A stretch of DNA of 14,232 bases, taken from the NCBI GenBank assembly GCA_964519345.1, contig CAZFKX010000006.1, forward strand, positions 1 through 14,232. Reading direction: 5' to 3'. This DNA comes from Persephonella sp964519345. Lineage in GTDB: Bacteria > Aquificota > Aquificia > Aquificales > Hydrogenothermaceae. The position numbers were made by a program, and so were the translations under genes. Of the stretch, positions 1 to 7,931 are shown in pieces. The first letter of the stretch is position 1, and every line of letters begins with the position of its first letter. The notes under the pieces are model-generated. The model saw only the letters and a list, made by a program, of their open reading frames with translations. It had not been told where the DNA came from and did not search any database.

Positions 1-17
1 GTAAAAAAATCGTGAGT

Positions 18-980
18 TTATCTTTTTAGCTTTATAACAGTTAAAAAATCTTTTTTTGCCCTTATTATCAATTCTCCTCCGTATTTTGATAATAAAAACT
101 CAGATATTTTTAATCCGATGCCTGATCCTTTCTGTATTTCCTGTATATCATTTCTTATAAATACATAACATACTTTTCTATCTGAGCATATCTTTATATG
201 TATTTTACTGTTTGAGTATTTTATGCAGTTTTCAATGATTGTGTGAATTATATTTTCTATATCTATAGGATCTACTTTCATGTAAAAATCTTTTAGATTC
301 AGAATAACTTTTCTGTTTGATAGATGATCGGAGAAGAGATCAAGGGTGCCGAGTATTATATCTTTAATATTTATTATTTTTAAACTTTTTTTCCTTGCTG
401 AAATATTTTTAAGTATTTTAAGACTGTTTTTAAAATCTGTCTCTATAAGCTGGTAAGCCTTTTCAAGCCTTCTTACAGGTTTTATATCGCATTTTGATTT
501 TATAAGCTCTATATTTAGTTTTTGGGATGATAGAAAATTGCCAAGTTTATGTGTTATTGTAAGTAGAAATATCTCTAAAAGCTTCCTGTTTTCTTCCTTT
601 TCCTGAATATGTCTTATTATTGTCAGGTACATAACAAAAAGCAGGGTTATGGTTAAAACACCTTCCCATATAAGAAGATTTATACCGAACGTTTTTATCT
701 TTTCTATTTTGTAATTTTTGTCCAGAAGTATGTAACTGCTCCCTAAAAATGCTAAAATCTCATATCTTTCAGGATCATATTTATTATCTAATGAAAAATA
801 CTTTGGTAGTTTTAAAAAAGGTTTTTCAGTCAGGATTGTTTTATAAAGATGGGCTTCCTTATAAAGCTGATATTCAAGATTTTTTTTGAAGAAAATAATA
901 CTGATACCGTTTATTACAGAAAATCCAGCGGTTAATATTATACTAAAAACGATAAGTATTTTTTTTTCGAAAGATATCAA
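18..980 (-). CDS. Sensor histidine kinase (membrane-bound, atypical ATP lid)
   Basis: Predicted two-component sensor kinase of 320 residues in the inner membrane. Two hydrophobic segments (about residues 8-31 and 99-122) flank a roughly 65-residue extracytoplasmic sensor region. The H-box is THKLGN with candidate phospho-acceptor His144, followed by a HATPase domain with N-box IIENCIKYS (Asn251) and G2-box GSGIGL (285-290), then the closing SEFLLSKYGGEL. The G1 motif DxGxG is not recognisable: RND (276-278) stands there and the ATP lid is very short. The start is TTG at 980, which overlaps the TGA stop of the response regulator as TTGA, with GGAAGAGG about 12 nt upstream, so translation is probably coupled. 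The partner is surely the adjacent regulator. The signal sensed cannot be told from sequence. Kinase identity is firm; full catalytic competence is less so. Confidence 0.88.
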   Translation of the reverse strand: MISFEKKILIVFSIILTAGFSVINGISIIFFKKNLEYQLYKEAHLYKTILTEKPFLKLPKYFSLDNKYDPERYEILAFLGSSYILLDKNYKIEKIKTFGINLLIWEGVLTITLLFVMYLTIIRHIQEKEENRKLLEIFLLTITHKLGNFLSSQKLNIELIKSKCDIKPVRRLEKAYQLIETDFKNSLKILKNISARKKSLKIINIKDIILGTLDLFSDHLSNRKVILNLKDFYMKVDPIDIENIIHTIIENCIKYSNSKIHIKICSDRKVCYVFIRNDIQEIQKGSGIGLKISEFLLSKYGGELIIRAKKDFLTVIKLKR

Positions 981-1621
981 TTTAATTTATAACCTCTTCC
1001 TTTGTAAGTAACGATAGCATCCTTGGGTAATATTTTCCTTAACTCCTTTATATACGTTCTCACTATCTCATCTCCAACTGGTTTATCTCCCCATACATAA
1101 GCTAATATCCTTTCTGTTGGAACTATAGAGCCTCTGTTTTTTACTAAAAGATAAAGCAGTTCCCATGCCGTTTTTGAAAGCTTGACCTCTTCCCCTTTTT
1201 TATATACCATCTGATTGTCTATGTCTATTGTAATGTCTCCTATCTTTATACAGTATTCTTTATGCTTTCTTTTTGATAGAGCTTTTAACCTGAGCAGAAG
1301 TTCTTTTGGTTCAAAAGGTTTTGTTATATAATCGTCGGCCCCCAGATTAAAGCAGATCTCTTTATCTCTGATATCTGATTTAGCAGTAAGTATAAGAATA
1401 GGGATATCTATTCCTTTATTTCTTAGGTCTCTCAGGATTTCTTCGCCTTTTCTGTACTTTAGCATAAGATCAAGAACTATAACGTCAAACTGGTTTAGAT
1501 CAAAAATTTCGTCTAACTCTCTATCGTCCTGAATCCATTTTACTGATATATTGTTTTCTTCCAGGTATTCCTCTATTGTTTCTCCCAATAATGGATCGTC
1601 TTCAACTAAAAGTACATGCAT
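977..1621 (-). CDS. Two-component response regulator, OmpR/PhoB family
   Basis: DNA-binding response regulator of 214 residues. The receiver domain (about 1-115) has the acidic pair Asp8/Asp9, phospho-acceptor Asp51 in VLDLML, Thr79 in LILTAK and Lys101 in TKPF, so it should be a functional phosphorylated switch. A linker leads to an OmpR-type winged helix (about 122-214) ending in the typical YKGRGYKL wing. The ATG at 1621 has AAGG upstream at moderate spacing. It is the first gene of a two-gene operon, and its TGA stop overlaps the TTG start of the kinase. It diverges from ispD across 72 bp that must hold promoters for both. The target genes are unknown; ispD or the operon itself are only neighbours, not shown targets. 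Confidence 0.95.
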   Translation of the reverse strand: MHVLLVEDDPLLGETIEEYLEENNISVKWIQDDRELDEIFDLNQFDVIVLDLMLKYRKGEEILRDLRNKGIDIPILILTAKSDIRDKEICFNLGADDYITKPFEPKELLLRLKALSKRKHKEYCIKIGDITIDIDNQMVYKKGEEVKLSKTAWELLYLLVKNRGSIVPTERILAYVWGDKPVGDEIVRTYIKELRKILPKDAIVTYKGRGYKLN

Positions 1622-1693
1622 ACTATTTACCTTATCTGGTATTTTTCTTTATCATATATTCGGATCTTTTTTATTTTAGTTCAGGAGTTTAGA

Positions 1694-2362
1694 ATGAAAG
1701 TGACAGCTGTTTTGTTGGCTGCAGGGAAAGGAAGAAGATTGGGAGAAAAGAAACAGTTTATAAAACTTAAAGGCGAACCTTTATTTCAATACTCACTTAA
1801 TACGATAAATAAGATTGATCTCATTTCGGAGATAATTCTTGTTTTACCTGAGGAAGATCTGGATAGGATTAAAGTATTTTCATTTAAAAATGTTATAAAG
1901 GTGTCAGGGGGAAAAGAAAGGCAGGAGTCTGTTTACAACGCATTAAAGTATATAGATGGTTCTGATATTGTTGTTATTCACGATTCTGCAAGACCTTTTG
2001 CTGTAGAAAAAATGTTTATAGAAGGAATAAATAATGTTAAATCTGGATGGGACGGGAGCATAACAGCTATCAAAGCAAGGGATACGATAAAAAGAGTTAA
2101 AGAAGGAAAAGTTATCCAGACTTTGAACAGGGAAGAACTGTACATTATTCAGACACCCCAGACATTTCTTTTTAATAAATTACTTTATGTACATGAAAAA
2201 GCTGTTAAGGATAATATTGTAGGCACAGATGACGCATTTCTTATGGAAAAATACGGCTATAATATTACTGTCAATGAAGGATCGGTTCTTAATTTTAAAA
2301 TAACAACAAAAGAAGATATGATACTTGCAAACTGTATTGCAAAAGGAAGATCTCCTTTTTAG
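1694..2362 (+). CDS. ispD: 2-C-methyl-D-erythritol 4-phosphate cytidylyltransferase
   Basis: IspD transfers CMP from CTP to MEP to make CDP-ME, the third step of the non-mevalonate isoprenoid pathway in the cytoplasm. The 222-residue protein has the family size. It shows the N-terminal nucleotide loop LLAAGKGRRLG (7-17) with Lys20 before Gln21, IHDSARP (95-101), TLNREELYIIQTPQTF around Arg146, GTDDAFL (177-183) and the C-terminal NFKITTKEDM with Lys202. I chose ATG 1694 because AGGAG lies 6 nt before it and the family begins at this point. The frame is open 78 nt further upstream but has no support there. It overlaps the convergent phosphatase gene by 4 nt at the stop codons. Confidence 0.96.
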   Translation: MKVTAVLLAAGKGRRLGEKKQFIKLKGEPLFQYSLNTINKIDLISEIILVLPEEDLDRIKVFSFKNVIKVSGGKERQESVYNALKYIDGSDIVVIHDSARPFAVEKMFIEGINNVKSGWDGSITAIKARDTIKRVKEGKVIQTLNREELYIIQTPQTFLFNKLLYVHEKAVKDNIVGTDDAFLMEKYGYNITVNEGSVLNFKITTKEDMILANCIAKGRSPF

Positions 2363-2991
2363 ATAGGGACTGTTTTTAATCTTTCGTCTATCTCAAGATG
2401 TTTTGAATAGTTTAGTAATTTTATATCTGTTTTCTCTCCATCTGTTTCTACAACAGATATTCCTGTGTTTGTATGTTTTAAAGACCATAGATTTTCAAGG
2501 CCTAAATCTGCAAGAATGCATATTATTCCCTGTATGGATCCTCCATGGGCGACTATGAGTATTCGCTCTTCTGGAAGTTTTAGTATATCTTCAAGAAATG
2601 ATTCAAGTCTGTGTCTGAAATTCTCAATATCTTCCTGATATGGAAGGGGACATGCAACAGGATTTTTAAGCCAGCCTTGAAATGTTTCATAATCTGTTTC
2701 AAATATGTGGTCGTATGTTCTTCCTTCCCATTCACCAAAACTCATTTCCCGTATTCTTTTATCTTTTAAAACTTCCATGTTAAATACGTCAGCAATTATT
2801 TGGGCTGTCCTGAAAGCTCTTTTGAGATCGGAACTGTATATTTTCTGAATACTGAAATTTTTAAGCTCTTCTGCTGCAAGTCTTGCCTGAACAATACCTG
2901 CAGGAGTTAGGTCTGTATCTATATGACCCTGAATTATCCTTTTTGCATTAAACTCACTCTCGCCATGTCTGCACAGGATAAGTCTTTTCAA
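2359..2991 (-). CDS. Histidine phosphatase family protein (phosphoglycerate-mutase-like)
   Basis: A 210-residue member of the branch-1 histidine phosphatase superfamily. The catalytic RHGESEFN motif gives phospho-His9 with Arg8. Arg58 in SSDLKRA, Glu82 in IREMSFGEWEG and the second His149 in VAHGGS complete the pocket. The family includes cofactor-dependent phosphoglycerate mutase, CobC/alpha-ribazole phosphatase and the metal-independent phosphoserine phosphatases (PspA) described from Hydrogenobacter in the same phylum. The last is an attractive assignment but sequence reading alone cannot fix the substrate. The start is TTG 2991 with AGAGGAA 5 nt upstream, inside the end of the acetyltransferase gene, so it is the last gene of the lon operon. 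The stop overlaps convergent ispD. Confidence 0.9.
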   Translation of the reverse strand: MKRLILCRHGESEFNAKRIIQGHIDTDLTPAGIVQARLAAEELKNFSIQKIYSSDLKRAFRTAQIIADVFNMEVLKDKRIREMSFGEWEGRTYDHIFETDYETFQGWLKNPVACPLPYQEDIENFRHRLESFLEDILKLPEERILIVAHGGSIQGIICILADLGLENLWSLKHTNTGISVVETDGEKTDIKLLNYSKHLEIDERLKTVPI

Positions 2992-2993
2992 AT

Positions 2994-3455
2994 TTATTCC
3001 TCTAAATTAAGTAATACCGGAACTTCGCTGCACTCATTAAACTTTACACAGTGAATACACTCAGTCCATACTTTTTGCGGAAATTCAGATTTTTCAACAG
3101 TTTTAAATCCAAGCTTTTCAAAAAACTGGGGAACGTATGTTAATGCGAAAACCCTTTTTACGCCAAGAGATTTAGCATCTTCTATACATTTTTTTACAAG
3201 TTTTTTTCCTATTCCCTTGTTCTGATATTCTGGTAAAACGGCAAGAGATTTTATTTCGGCAAGGTCTTCCCAAAAAATATGAAGTGAGCATACACCTGCT
3301 ATCTTTCCTTCAATCTCATAAACAAAAAAATCCCTTATATTTTCATATATACTGTTTAGACTTCTTGGGAGCAGGATGCCCTTTATAGCATAACTCTGGA
3401 GAATCTTGAATATCTGATGGGCATCCTTTACGTTAGCTTTTCTTATACCTGTCAA
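2994..3455 (-). CDS. GNAT N-acetyltransferase, short ArgA-like (N-acetylglutamate synthase type)
   Basis: A 153-residue GNAT acyl-CoA transferase. The acetyl-CoA loop is PEYQNKGIGKKLV (75-87), preceded by the hallmark of the short N-acetylglutamate synthase group, LLPRSLNSIYENIRDF (28-43) and WEDLAEIKSLAV (62-73). The C-terminal part FFEKLGF, PQKVWTEC and three cysteines (Cys133, Cys136, Cys142) also follow that group. The likely reaction is acetylation of glutamate as the first step of arginine synthesis. Other acceptors are possible since annotation within this group is often generic. The start is TTG 3455, whose TTGA overlaps the TGA stop of lon, and it lies 2 nt before the phosphatase gene. 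It therefore shares transcription with the proteolysis genes without an obvious functional link. Confidence 0.85.
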   Translation of the reverse strand: MTGIRKANVKDAHQIFKILQSYAIKGILLPRSLNSIYENIRDFFVYEIEGKIAGVCSLHIFWEDLAEIKSLAVLPEYQNKGIGKKLVKKCIEDAKSLGVKRVFALTYVPQFFEKLGFKTVEKSEFPQKVWTECIHCVKFNECSEVPVLLNLEE

Positions 3456-5863
3456 TTTTTGCTGTTACCCTTATCTATATTCCTGATCTTTTTATCAAAA
3501 TCCTTTATAGCAATTTTAAAAACCTGATCTATATGTTCAACAAACAGAAGGTTTATATTTTTTCTTGCAAATGGAGGAAGATCTTCCATTACTTCGTCCT
3601 TGTTGTCCTCTGGAAGCACAACGTTTTTTATTTCAGCCCTTTTAGCAGCAAGTATTTTTTCTTTTAACCCTCCAACAGGAAGTACTTTTCCTCTTAATGT
3701 AATCTCTCCTGTCATTGCAACATCAGCCCTTACAGGAAGATTTATAAAAAGTGAACATATCGCTGTTGCTATTGATATACCGGCAGAAGGTCCGTCTTTT
3801 GGTATTGCTCCTGCAGGTACATGCACATGTGTATCGTATTTCTGGAAATCTTCAGGATTGATTCCATATTCTTCTGATTTTGATTTTACATAGGAAAGGG
3901 CTGTCATCGCTGATTCTTTCATAACGTCGCCAAGTGACCCAGTAAGTATTAATTGACCTTTTCCTGGCATTCTCGTTGCCTCAATTTTAAGTATCTCGCC
4001 TCCAACTTCCGTCCATGCCAAACCTGTAACAACGCCTATTTCATCAGATTTTTCCTTTTCGGGCATGTATAGAGGAGCACCAAGAAACTTTTTAACGAGA
4101 GATTTTGTAACTCTGTATTTTTTCTTTTTACCTTTTAGAGCGATCTCTTTTGCAATCTTTCTCAATACTGCATTTATCTGTCTTTCTAAGCTTCTAACGC
4201 CGGCTTCTCTTGTGTAATGTCTTATAAGAAATTTAAGCCCGGAATCTGTAAACTCAACATATTTAGGACTTAAGCCATTTTCTTTAAGCTGTCTTGGTAT
4301 AAGATAGTTTTTTGCAATATAGAGTTTTTCTTCTTCTGAATAGCCCGGTATTCTGATAACTTCCATTCTATCAAGTAGAGGTCTTGGGATAGTATCTATC
4401 CTGTTTGCTGTGCATATGAACATTACTTCAGAAAGATCAAAAGGAACGCCAAGGTAGTGATCCGTAAATTCTCTGTTTTGTTCTGGATCTAAAACCTCAA
4501 GTAAAGCTGAAGCCGGATCTCCTCTAAAATCTGATGCAAGTTTGTCAACTTCATCAAGCATTATTACAGGGTTTTTTGTTCCAGCCTGTTTTATAGCCTG
4601 TATAATTCTTCCAGGTAGAGCTCCAACATAGGTTCTTCTATGACCTCTTATCTCCGCTTCATCTCTTACTCCGCCAAGGGACTGTCTCACGAACTTCCTG
4701 CCGAGCGATCTGGCTATAGATTTACCAAGCGACGTTTTCCCTACGCCTGGAGGTCCAACAAAACAGAGTATAGGACCTTTCATTGATTTTTCTTTTTTAA
4801 GTTTTTGAACAGCTAAATACTCAAGTATTCTTTCTTTAACTTTCTCAAGATCGTAATGATCCTCGTCCAGTATTCTTTTTGCCCTTTTTAGATCCAGTTT
4901 GTCTTTTGTCCTTTTATTCCAGGGAAGCTCAACAAGCCAGTCAAGGTATGTTCTTATTACGCCTGCTTCCGCAGAGTCAGGATGCATCTTCTCAAGTCTT
5001 TTTAGTTGTTTTTCAGCTTCTTCTTTTACATCGTTGGGCATTCCTGCTTCTTCTATTTTTCTCCTGTACTGTTCAACCTCTTCCTGTCTTTCATCTTTCT
5101 CTCCCAATTCTTCCTGAATCGCTTTTATCTGCTGTCTCAGGAAGTACTCTCTCTGATCCTTTTCCATAGATTCTCTTGCTGCTGTTCTTATTTTATGCTG
5201 TATCTCAAGCAGTCCTACTTCTTTTATAAAAAGGTCATGAACATATCTTAATCTTTCTACAGGATCTACTATCTCAAGTATTTTCTGCGCGTCAGGAGAT
5301 TTAAGATCAAGTATTGAAGCTACAAGGTCAGATAGTTTTCCAGGTTCTTCAAGAGATCTGATGATCTCAACAAGATCTGGAAGAACCTGTTTGCCGAGTG
5401 CAATAGATTTATCTAAAAGATCCTTAATAGAGTGTATGAGAGCTTCAACTTCAATATTTTCTTCAGGAGGTTTTGGTTCTTCTAAAATTTCAAGCTTTAC
5501 TTTATATAGATCTCCCTCTTTTATAAAATCTTTTATTCTTCCTCTTGCAACACCCTGTACAAGTATTTTTATCCTATCGTCTTCTAACTTCATCATACGC
5601 AGGATAGTTGCAACAGTTCCAACCTCATAAAGGTCGTCTTTTGTAGGTTCTTCTATATCTTTGTCTTTCTGTAGCGAAAGGAATATGTACCTATCGTATT
5701 TCTCTATAGCTTCTTCTATAGCTTTTATAGAAAAAGGCCTTCCAACGAATATAGGGAAGACCATATAGGGAAAGATAACGAGATCTCTTATAGGAAGAAG
5801 GGGAAGTTCTTCAGGTATTGGGGTTTCCATGTTAGTTTCTTCATCAAATAGAGATAGAGCCAT
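3452..5863 (-). CDS. lon: ATP-dependent protease Lon (LonA type)
   Basis: Cytoplasmic AAA+ serine protease that degrades misfolded and selected regulatory proteins. Its 803 residues match bacterial LonA. The N-terminal substrate-binding domain begins at LPLLPIRDLVIFPYMVFPIFVG (about 20-41) and is followed by a long coiled-coil region (about 220-300). The AAA+ module has Walker A GPPGVGKT (370-377), Walker B VIMLDEVD and the arginine-rich sensor region. The protease domain has Ser693 in KDGPSAG and Lys736 in VGGLKEK, 43 residues apart as in E. coli Lon, so the Ser-Lys dyad is intact. ATG 5863 is preceded by AGGAGG at 5 nt spacing. It lies 2 bases downstream of the small heat-shock gene stop and probably shares its transcript, pairing a holdase with a protease. 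The C-terminus ends in a lysine-rich tail. Confidence 0.98.
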   Translation of the reverse strand: MALSLFDEETNMETPIPEELPLLPIRDLVIFPYMVFPIFVGRPFSIKAIEEAIEKYDRYIFLSLQKDKDIEEPTKDDLYEVGTVATILRMMKLEDDRIKILVQGVARGRIKDFIKEGDLYKVKLEILEEPKPPEENIEVEALIHSIKDLLDKSIALGKQVLPDLVEIIRSLEEPGKLSDLVASILDLKSPDAQKILEIVDPVERLRYVHDLFIKEVGLLEIQHKIRTAARESMEKDQREYFLRQQIKAIQEELGEKDERQEEVEQYRRKIEEAGMPNDVKEEAEKQLKRLEKMHPDSAEAGVIRTYLDWLVELPWNKRTKDKLDLKRAKRILDEDHYDLEKVKERILEYLAVQKLKKEKSMKGPILCFVGPPGVGKTSLGKSIARSLGRKFVRQSLGGVRDEAEIRGHRRTYVGALPGRIIQAIKQAGTKNPVIMLDEVDKLASDFRGDPASALLEVLDPEQNREFTDHYLGVPFDLSEVMFICTANRIDTIPRPLLDRMEVIRIPGYSEEEKLYIAKNYLIPRQLKENGLSPKYVEFTDSGLKFLIRHYTREAGVRSLERQINAVLRKIAKEIALKGKKKKYRVTKSLVKKFLGAPLYMPEKEKSDEIGVVTGLAWTEVGGEILKIEATRMPGKGQLILTGSLGDVMKESAMTALSYVKSKSEEYGINPEDFQKYDTHVHVPAGAIPKDGPSAGISIATAICSLFINLPVRADVAMTGEITLRGKVLPVGGLKEKILAAKRAEIKNVVLPEDNKDEVMEDLPPFARKNINLLFVEHIDQVFKIAIKDFDKKIRNIDKGNSKN

Positions 5864-5865
5864 TC

Positions 5866-6204
5866 TTACCTCCTGATCATTATCTTGATTTTCGTATTGA
5901 TGATGAGTTTATCCATAGCTTTAGGAATTTTTATTATTAAAATGCCGTTTTCCATTTTCGCATAAGCATTTTCAATATTTATATGATCCTTAAAAACTAT
6001 TTTTCTTTTAAATCTACCTGTGGATCTTTCCATAATTACATACTTCCCTGCTATTAATGGTCTCTTGATTCCCTGAATAGTTATACTGTTTTCGTCACCT
6101 TTTATCTCTACATCTTCAGGTAAAACGCCGGGAAGATCCATAATTATGATAAAATTGTTATTCTCTTCAACAATATCTACAGGTGGTTTTTCCATGGAAA
6201 CCAT
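5866..6204 (-). CDS. Small heat-shock protein, Hsp20/alpha-crystallin family
   Basis: ATP-independent holdase chaperone of 112 residues, almost only an alpha-crystallin domain. The sequence starts with VDIVEENNNFIIIMDLPG, then EDVEIKGDENSITIQG, GRFKRKIVF and the signature ENAYAKMENGILIIKIPK (about 78-95). The N-terminal arm is very short (about 8 residues). The C-terminal tail INTKIKIMIRR holds I-x-I motifs of the type that dock onto neighbouring domains in oligomers. ATG 6204 has GAGGTG upstream; an ATG three codons on is a weaker alternative. The gene follows trmD by 28 nt and its stop sits inside the Shine-Dalgarno region of lon, so sHSP and Lon are probably co-translated. No CIRCE element is visible upstream. 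Confidence 0.93.
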   Translation of the reverse strand: MVSMEKPPVDIVEENNNFIIIMDLPGVLPEDVEIKGDENSITIQGIKRPLIAGKYVIMERSTGRFKRKIVFKDHINIENAYAKMENGILIIKIPKAMDKLIINTKIKIMIRR

Positions 6205-6232
6205 CTGGACACCTCATTTATTTGTAAATGAA

Positions 6233-6997
6233 TTATACCTTATATCTCCCTAAAAAATCTTCAAAGGTTAGGTTGTTTTTTATAGCTTCAATCATCTTAA
6301 TATCTATTTCTGAAAGATGAGCCTTCTCCAAAAGTTCTGGTTTTCTCAACAGGGTTTTTTCTATCTGCTTCCACCTTCTCCATAATTTTATCATTTTATG
6401 ATTTCCAGACCTTAGAATTTCAGGAACTTTCATCCCTCTGTATTCTGCAGGTCTTGTATAATTCGGATATCCTAAAAGGCCGTCATTGCTGAAAGAATCA
6501 GCATTTAAACTATCGCTATCTCCTACAACACCAGGAAGAAGTCTTATAACAGCATCCATTATAATGAGAGCTGCAGGTTCCCCCCCAGAAAGTATAAAAT
6601 CACCTACGGAAACCTCTTCATCGACTATATTTTTAACTCTCTCATCAACACCTTCATACCTTCCGCATATTATCATTATCTGATTTTTCTTTGATAGTTC
6701 CTCAGCAAATTTTTGATCAAACTTTCTTCCCCACGGCTCAGTTATAAGAACATAAGGTTTGTTCCCTTCTTTTAGTATTTTTTCGTAGGCTTTAAATACA
6801 GGCTCAGGTTTTATAAGCATACCTGGGCCTCCCCCATAAACTACGTCATCCACGGTTCTGTGTCTATCCTCAGTAAAATCTCTAAGGTCTATGCTTTTTA
6901 TATCGACCAATCCTTTTTTTATAGCTCTTGATACAATACCCGTATTTATAAAGCCATCAAAGAACTCTGGAAATATTGTCAGTATATAGAATTTCAT
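6233..6997 (-). CDS. trmD: tRNA (guanine-N1-)-methyltransferase TrmD
   Basis: TrmD methylates G37 next to the anticodon of several tRNAs using SAM and prevents +1 frameshifting. The 254-residue protein has the family start MKFYILTIFPEFF and RTVDDVVYGGGPGML. The trefoil-knot SAM site is visible in ICGRYEGVDERV and VSVGDFILSGGEPAA, with RLLPGVVG and the catalytic segment DGLLGYPNYTRP. ATG 6997 fits the family start. An in-frame TTG three codons upstream has no ribosome site. The preceding GGTAAAG is a poor Shine-Dalgarno. The gene begins only 25 nt after the 3' end of rnpB with no recognisable promoter between, so read-through from the RNase P RNA promoter is likely. It heads the sHSP-lon-acetyltransferase-phosphatase gene string. 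Confidence 0.97.
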   Translation of the reverse strand: MKFYILTIFPEFFDGFINTGIVSRAIKKGLVDIKSIDLRDFTEDRHRTVDDVVYGGGPGMLIKPEPVFKAYEKILKEGNKPYVLITEPWGRKFDQKFAEELSKKNQIMIICGRYEGVDERVKNIVDEEVSVGDFILSGGEPAALIIMDAVIRLLPGVVGDSDSLNADSFSNDGLLGYPNYTRPAEYRGMKVPEILRSGNHKMIKLWRRWKQIEKTLLRKPELLEKAHLSEIDIKMIEAIKNNLTFEDFLGRYKV

Positions 6998-7022
6998 CTT
7001 TACCAAATTAAAAAATTTTTTT

Positions 7023-7400
<378 letters not shown>

Positions 7401-7406
7401 AGAGAT

Positions 7407-7434
7407 ATTATAATAAGATTATAAGATTTTTCAA
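7407..7434 (-). promoter_or_regulatory. Sigma-70-type promoter of rnpB
   Basis: On the minus strand TTGAAA (7434-7429) is followed after 16 bp by a perfect TATAAT (7412-7407). Six nucleotides further on is G7400, the first base of the P1 helix. The predicted start thus coincides with the mature RNA 5' end. Confidence 0.85.
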
Positions 7435-7439
7435 GAAAA

Positions 7440-7463
7440 CTACATAGAGAAATGTAGTATAAT
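7440..7463 (+). promoter_or_regulatory. Promoter of the skp gene with an overlapping inverted repeat
   Basis: A perfect TATAAT lies at 7458-7463, 27 nt before the skp-like start codon. No acceptable -35 box is found at 16-18 bp spacing. Instead the spacer holds the inverted repeat CTACAT-N6-ATGTAG (7440-7457), directly abutting the -10. It sits 5 bp from the -35 of the divergent rnpB promoter. It could be a protein-binding site; no known motif is recognised. Confidence 0.5.
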
Positions 7464-7490
7464 TGAGAAAAATTTTAAAATGGAGGAGTT

Positions 7491-7931
7491 ATGTTTAAAA
7501 AGTTTTTTCCAATCATTTTATTTTTAGTCTTTTTTGGCTTTTCTTCAGCAGAGGATGGCATAGTGTATATTGACATTCAAAAGGTTGTTTCCCAGTCATC
7601 TGCAGGAAAAGATGCACAGTCGGTTCTTGAAAAAGAAGCCCAGAAATTTCAAGAAGAAATACAGAAAAAACAGCAGGCAGGAGAAAGCCAGTCTCAACTT
7701 CAGGCTTACGCTGCTGAAAAGCAGCAGGAACTTATGAAAAAAAGACAAGAGCTTGCTGAAAAATTTATGAGATTGCTCCAGGAAAATATTCAGAAATTTT
7801 CAAAAGAGAAAGGATACTCTCTTGTTGTAGATAAACAATCCCTGTTATATGCAAATCCAAAATATGATAGAACTGATGAGTTTTTAAAGTATTTTGACCA
7901 GAATTATAAAAAAGGAAGCCTAAATAATTAA
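7491..7931 (+). CDS. Skp/OmpH-family periplasmic chaperone
   Basis: Secreted 146-residue protein with a clear Sec signal peptide: MFKKFF, a hydrophobic core and likely cleavage after SSA (about residue 20). The mature part starts with the OmpH-type strand IVYIDIQKVV. A long charged, glutamine-rich coiled coil (about 38-105) follows, then the closing YSLVVDKQSLLYANPKYDRTDEFLKYFDQNY, as in Skp where a trimer body carries helical tentacles. The family escorts outer-membrane proteins through the periplasm, so the cell should be diderm. GGAGGAG lies just upstream of ATG 7491. Its stop overlaps the next start by one base (TAATG). It is somewhat short for Skp (E. coli about 160 residues with signal) but the layout is right. 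Confidence 0.85.
   Translation: MFKKFFPIILFLVFFGFSSAEDGIVYIDIQKVVSQSSAGKDAQSVLEKEAQKFQEEIQKKQQAGESQSQLQAYAAEKQQELMKKRQELAEKFMRLLQENIQKFSKEKGYSLVVDKQSLLYANPKYDRTDEFLKYFDQNYKKGSLNN

Noticed and set aside
1616..1693. A 26-residue upstream extension of IspD
   Set aside because: No ribosome site, hydrophobic sequence unlike the family, and a good AGGAG before ATG 1694.
3600..5630. Several plus-strand frames of 70-100 codons opposite lon
   Set aside because: Shadows of the lon coding sequence, low-complexity Ser/Phe/Leu peptides without start signals.
6486..6683. Plus-strand frame of 65 codons opposite trmD
   Set aside because: Antisense shadow of a conserved enzyme.
7010..7022. A7T6 tract after rnpB as an intrinsic terminator
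   Set aside because: No local hairpin precedes the U run; the P1 strand pairs with sequence far upstream. Weak or leaky termination cannot be excluded.
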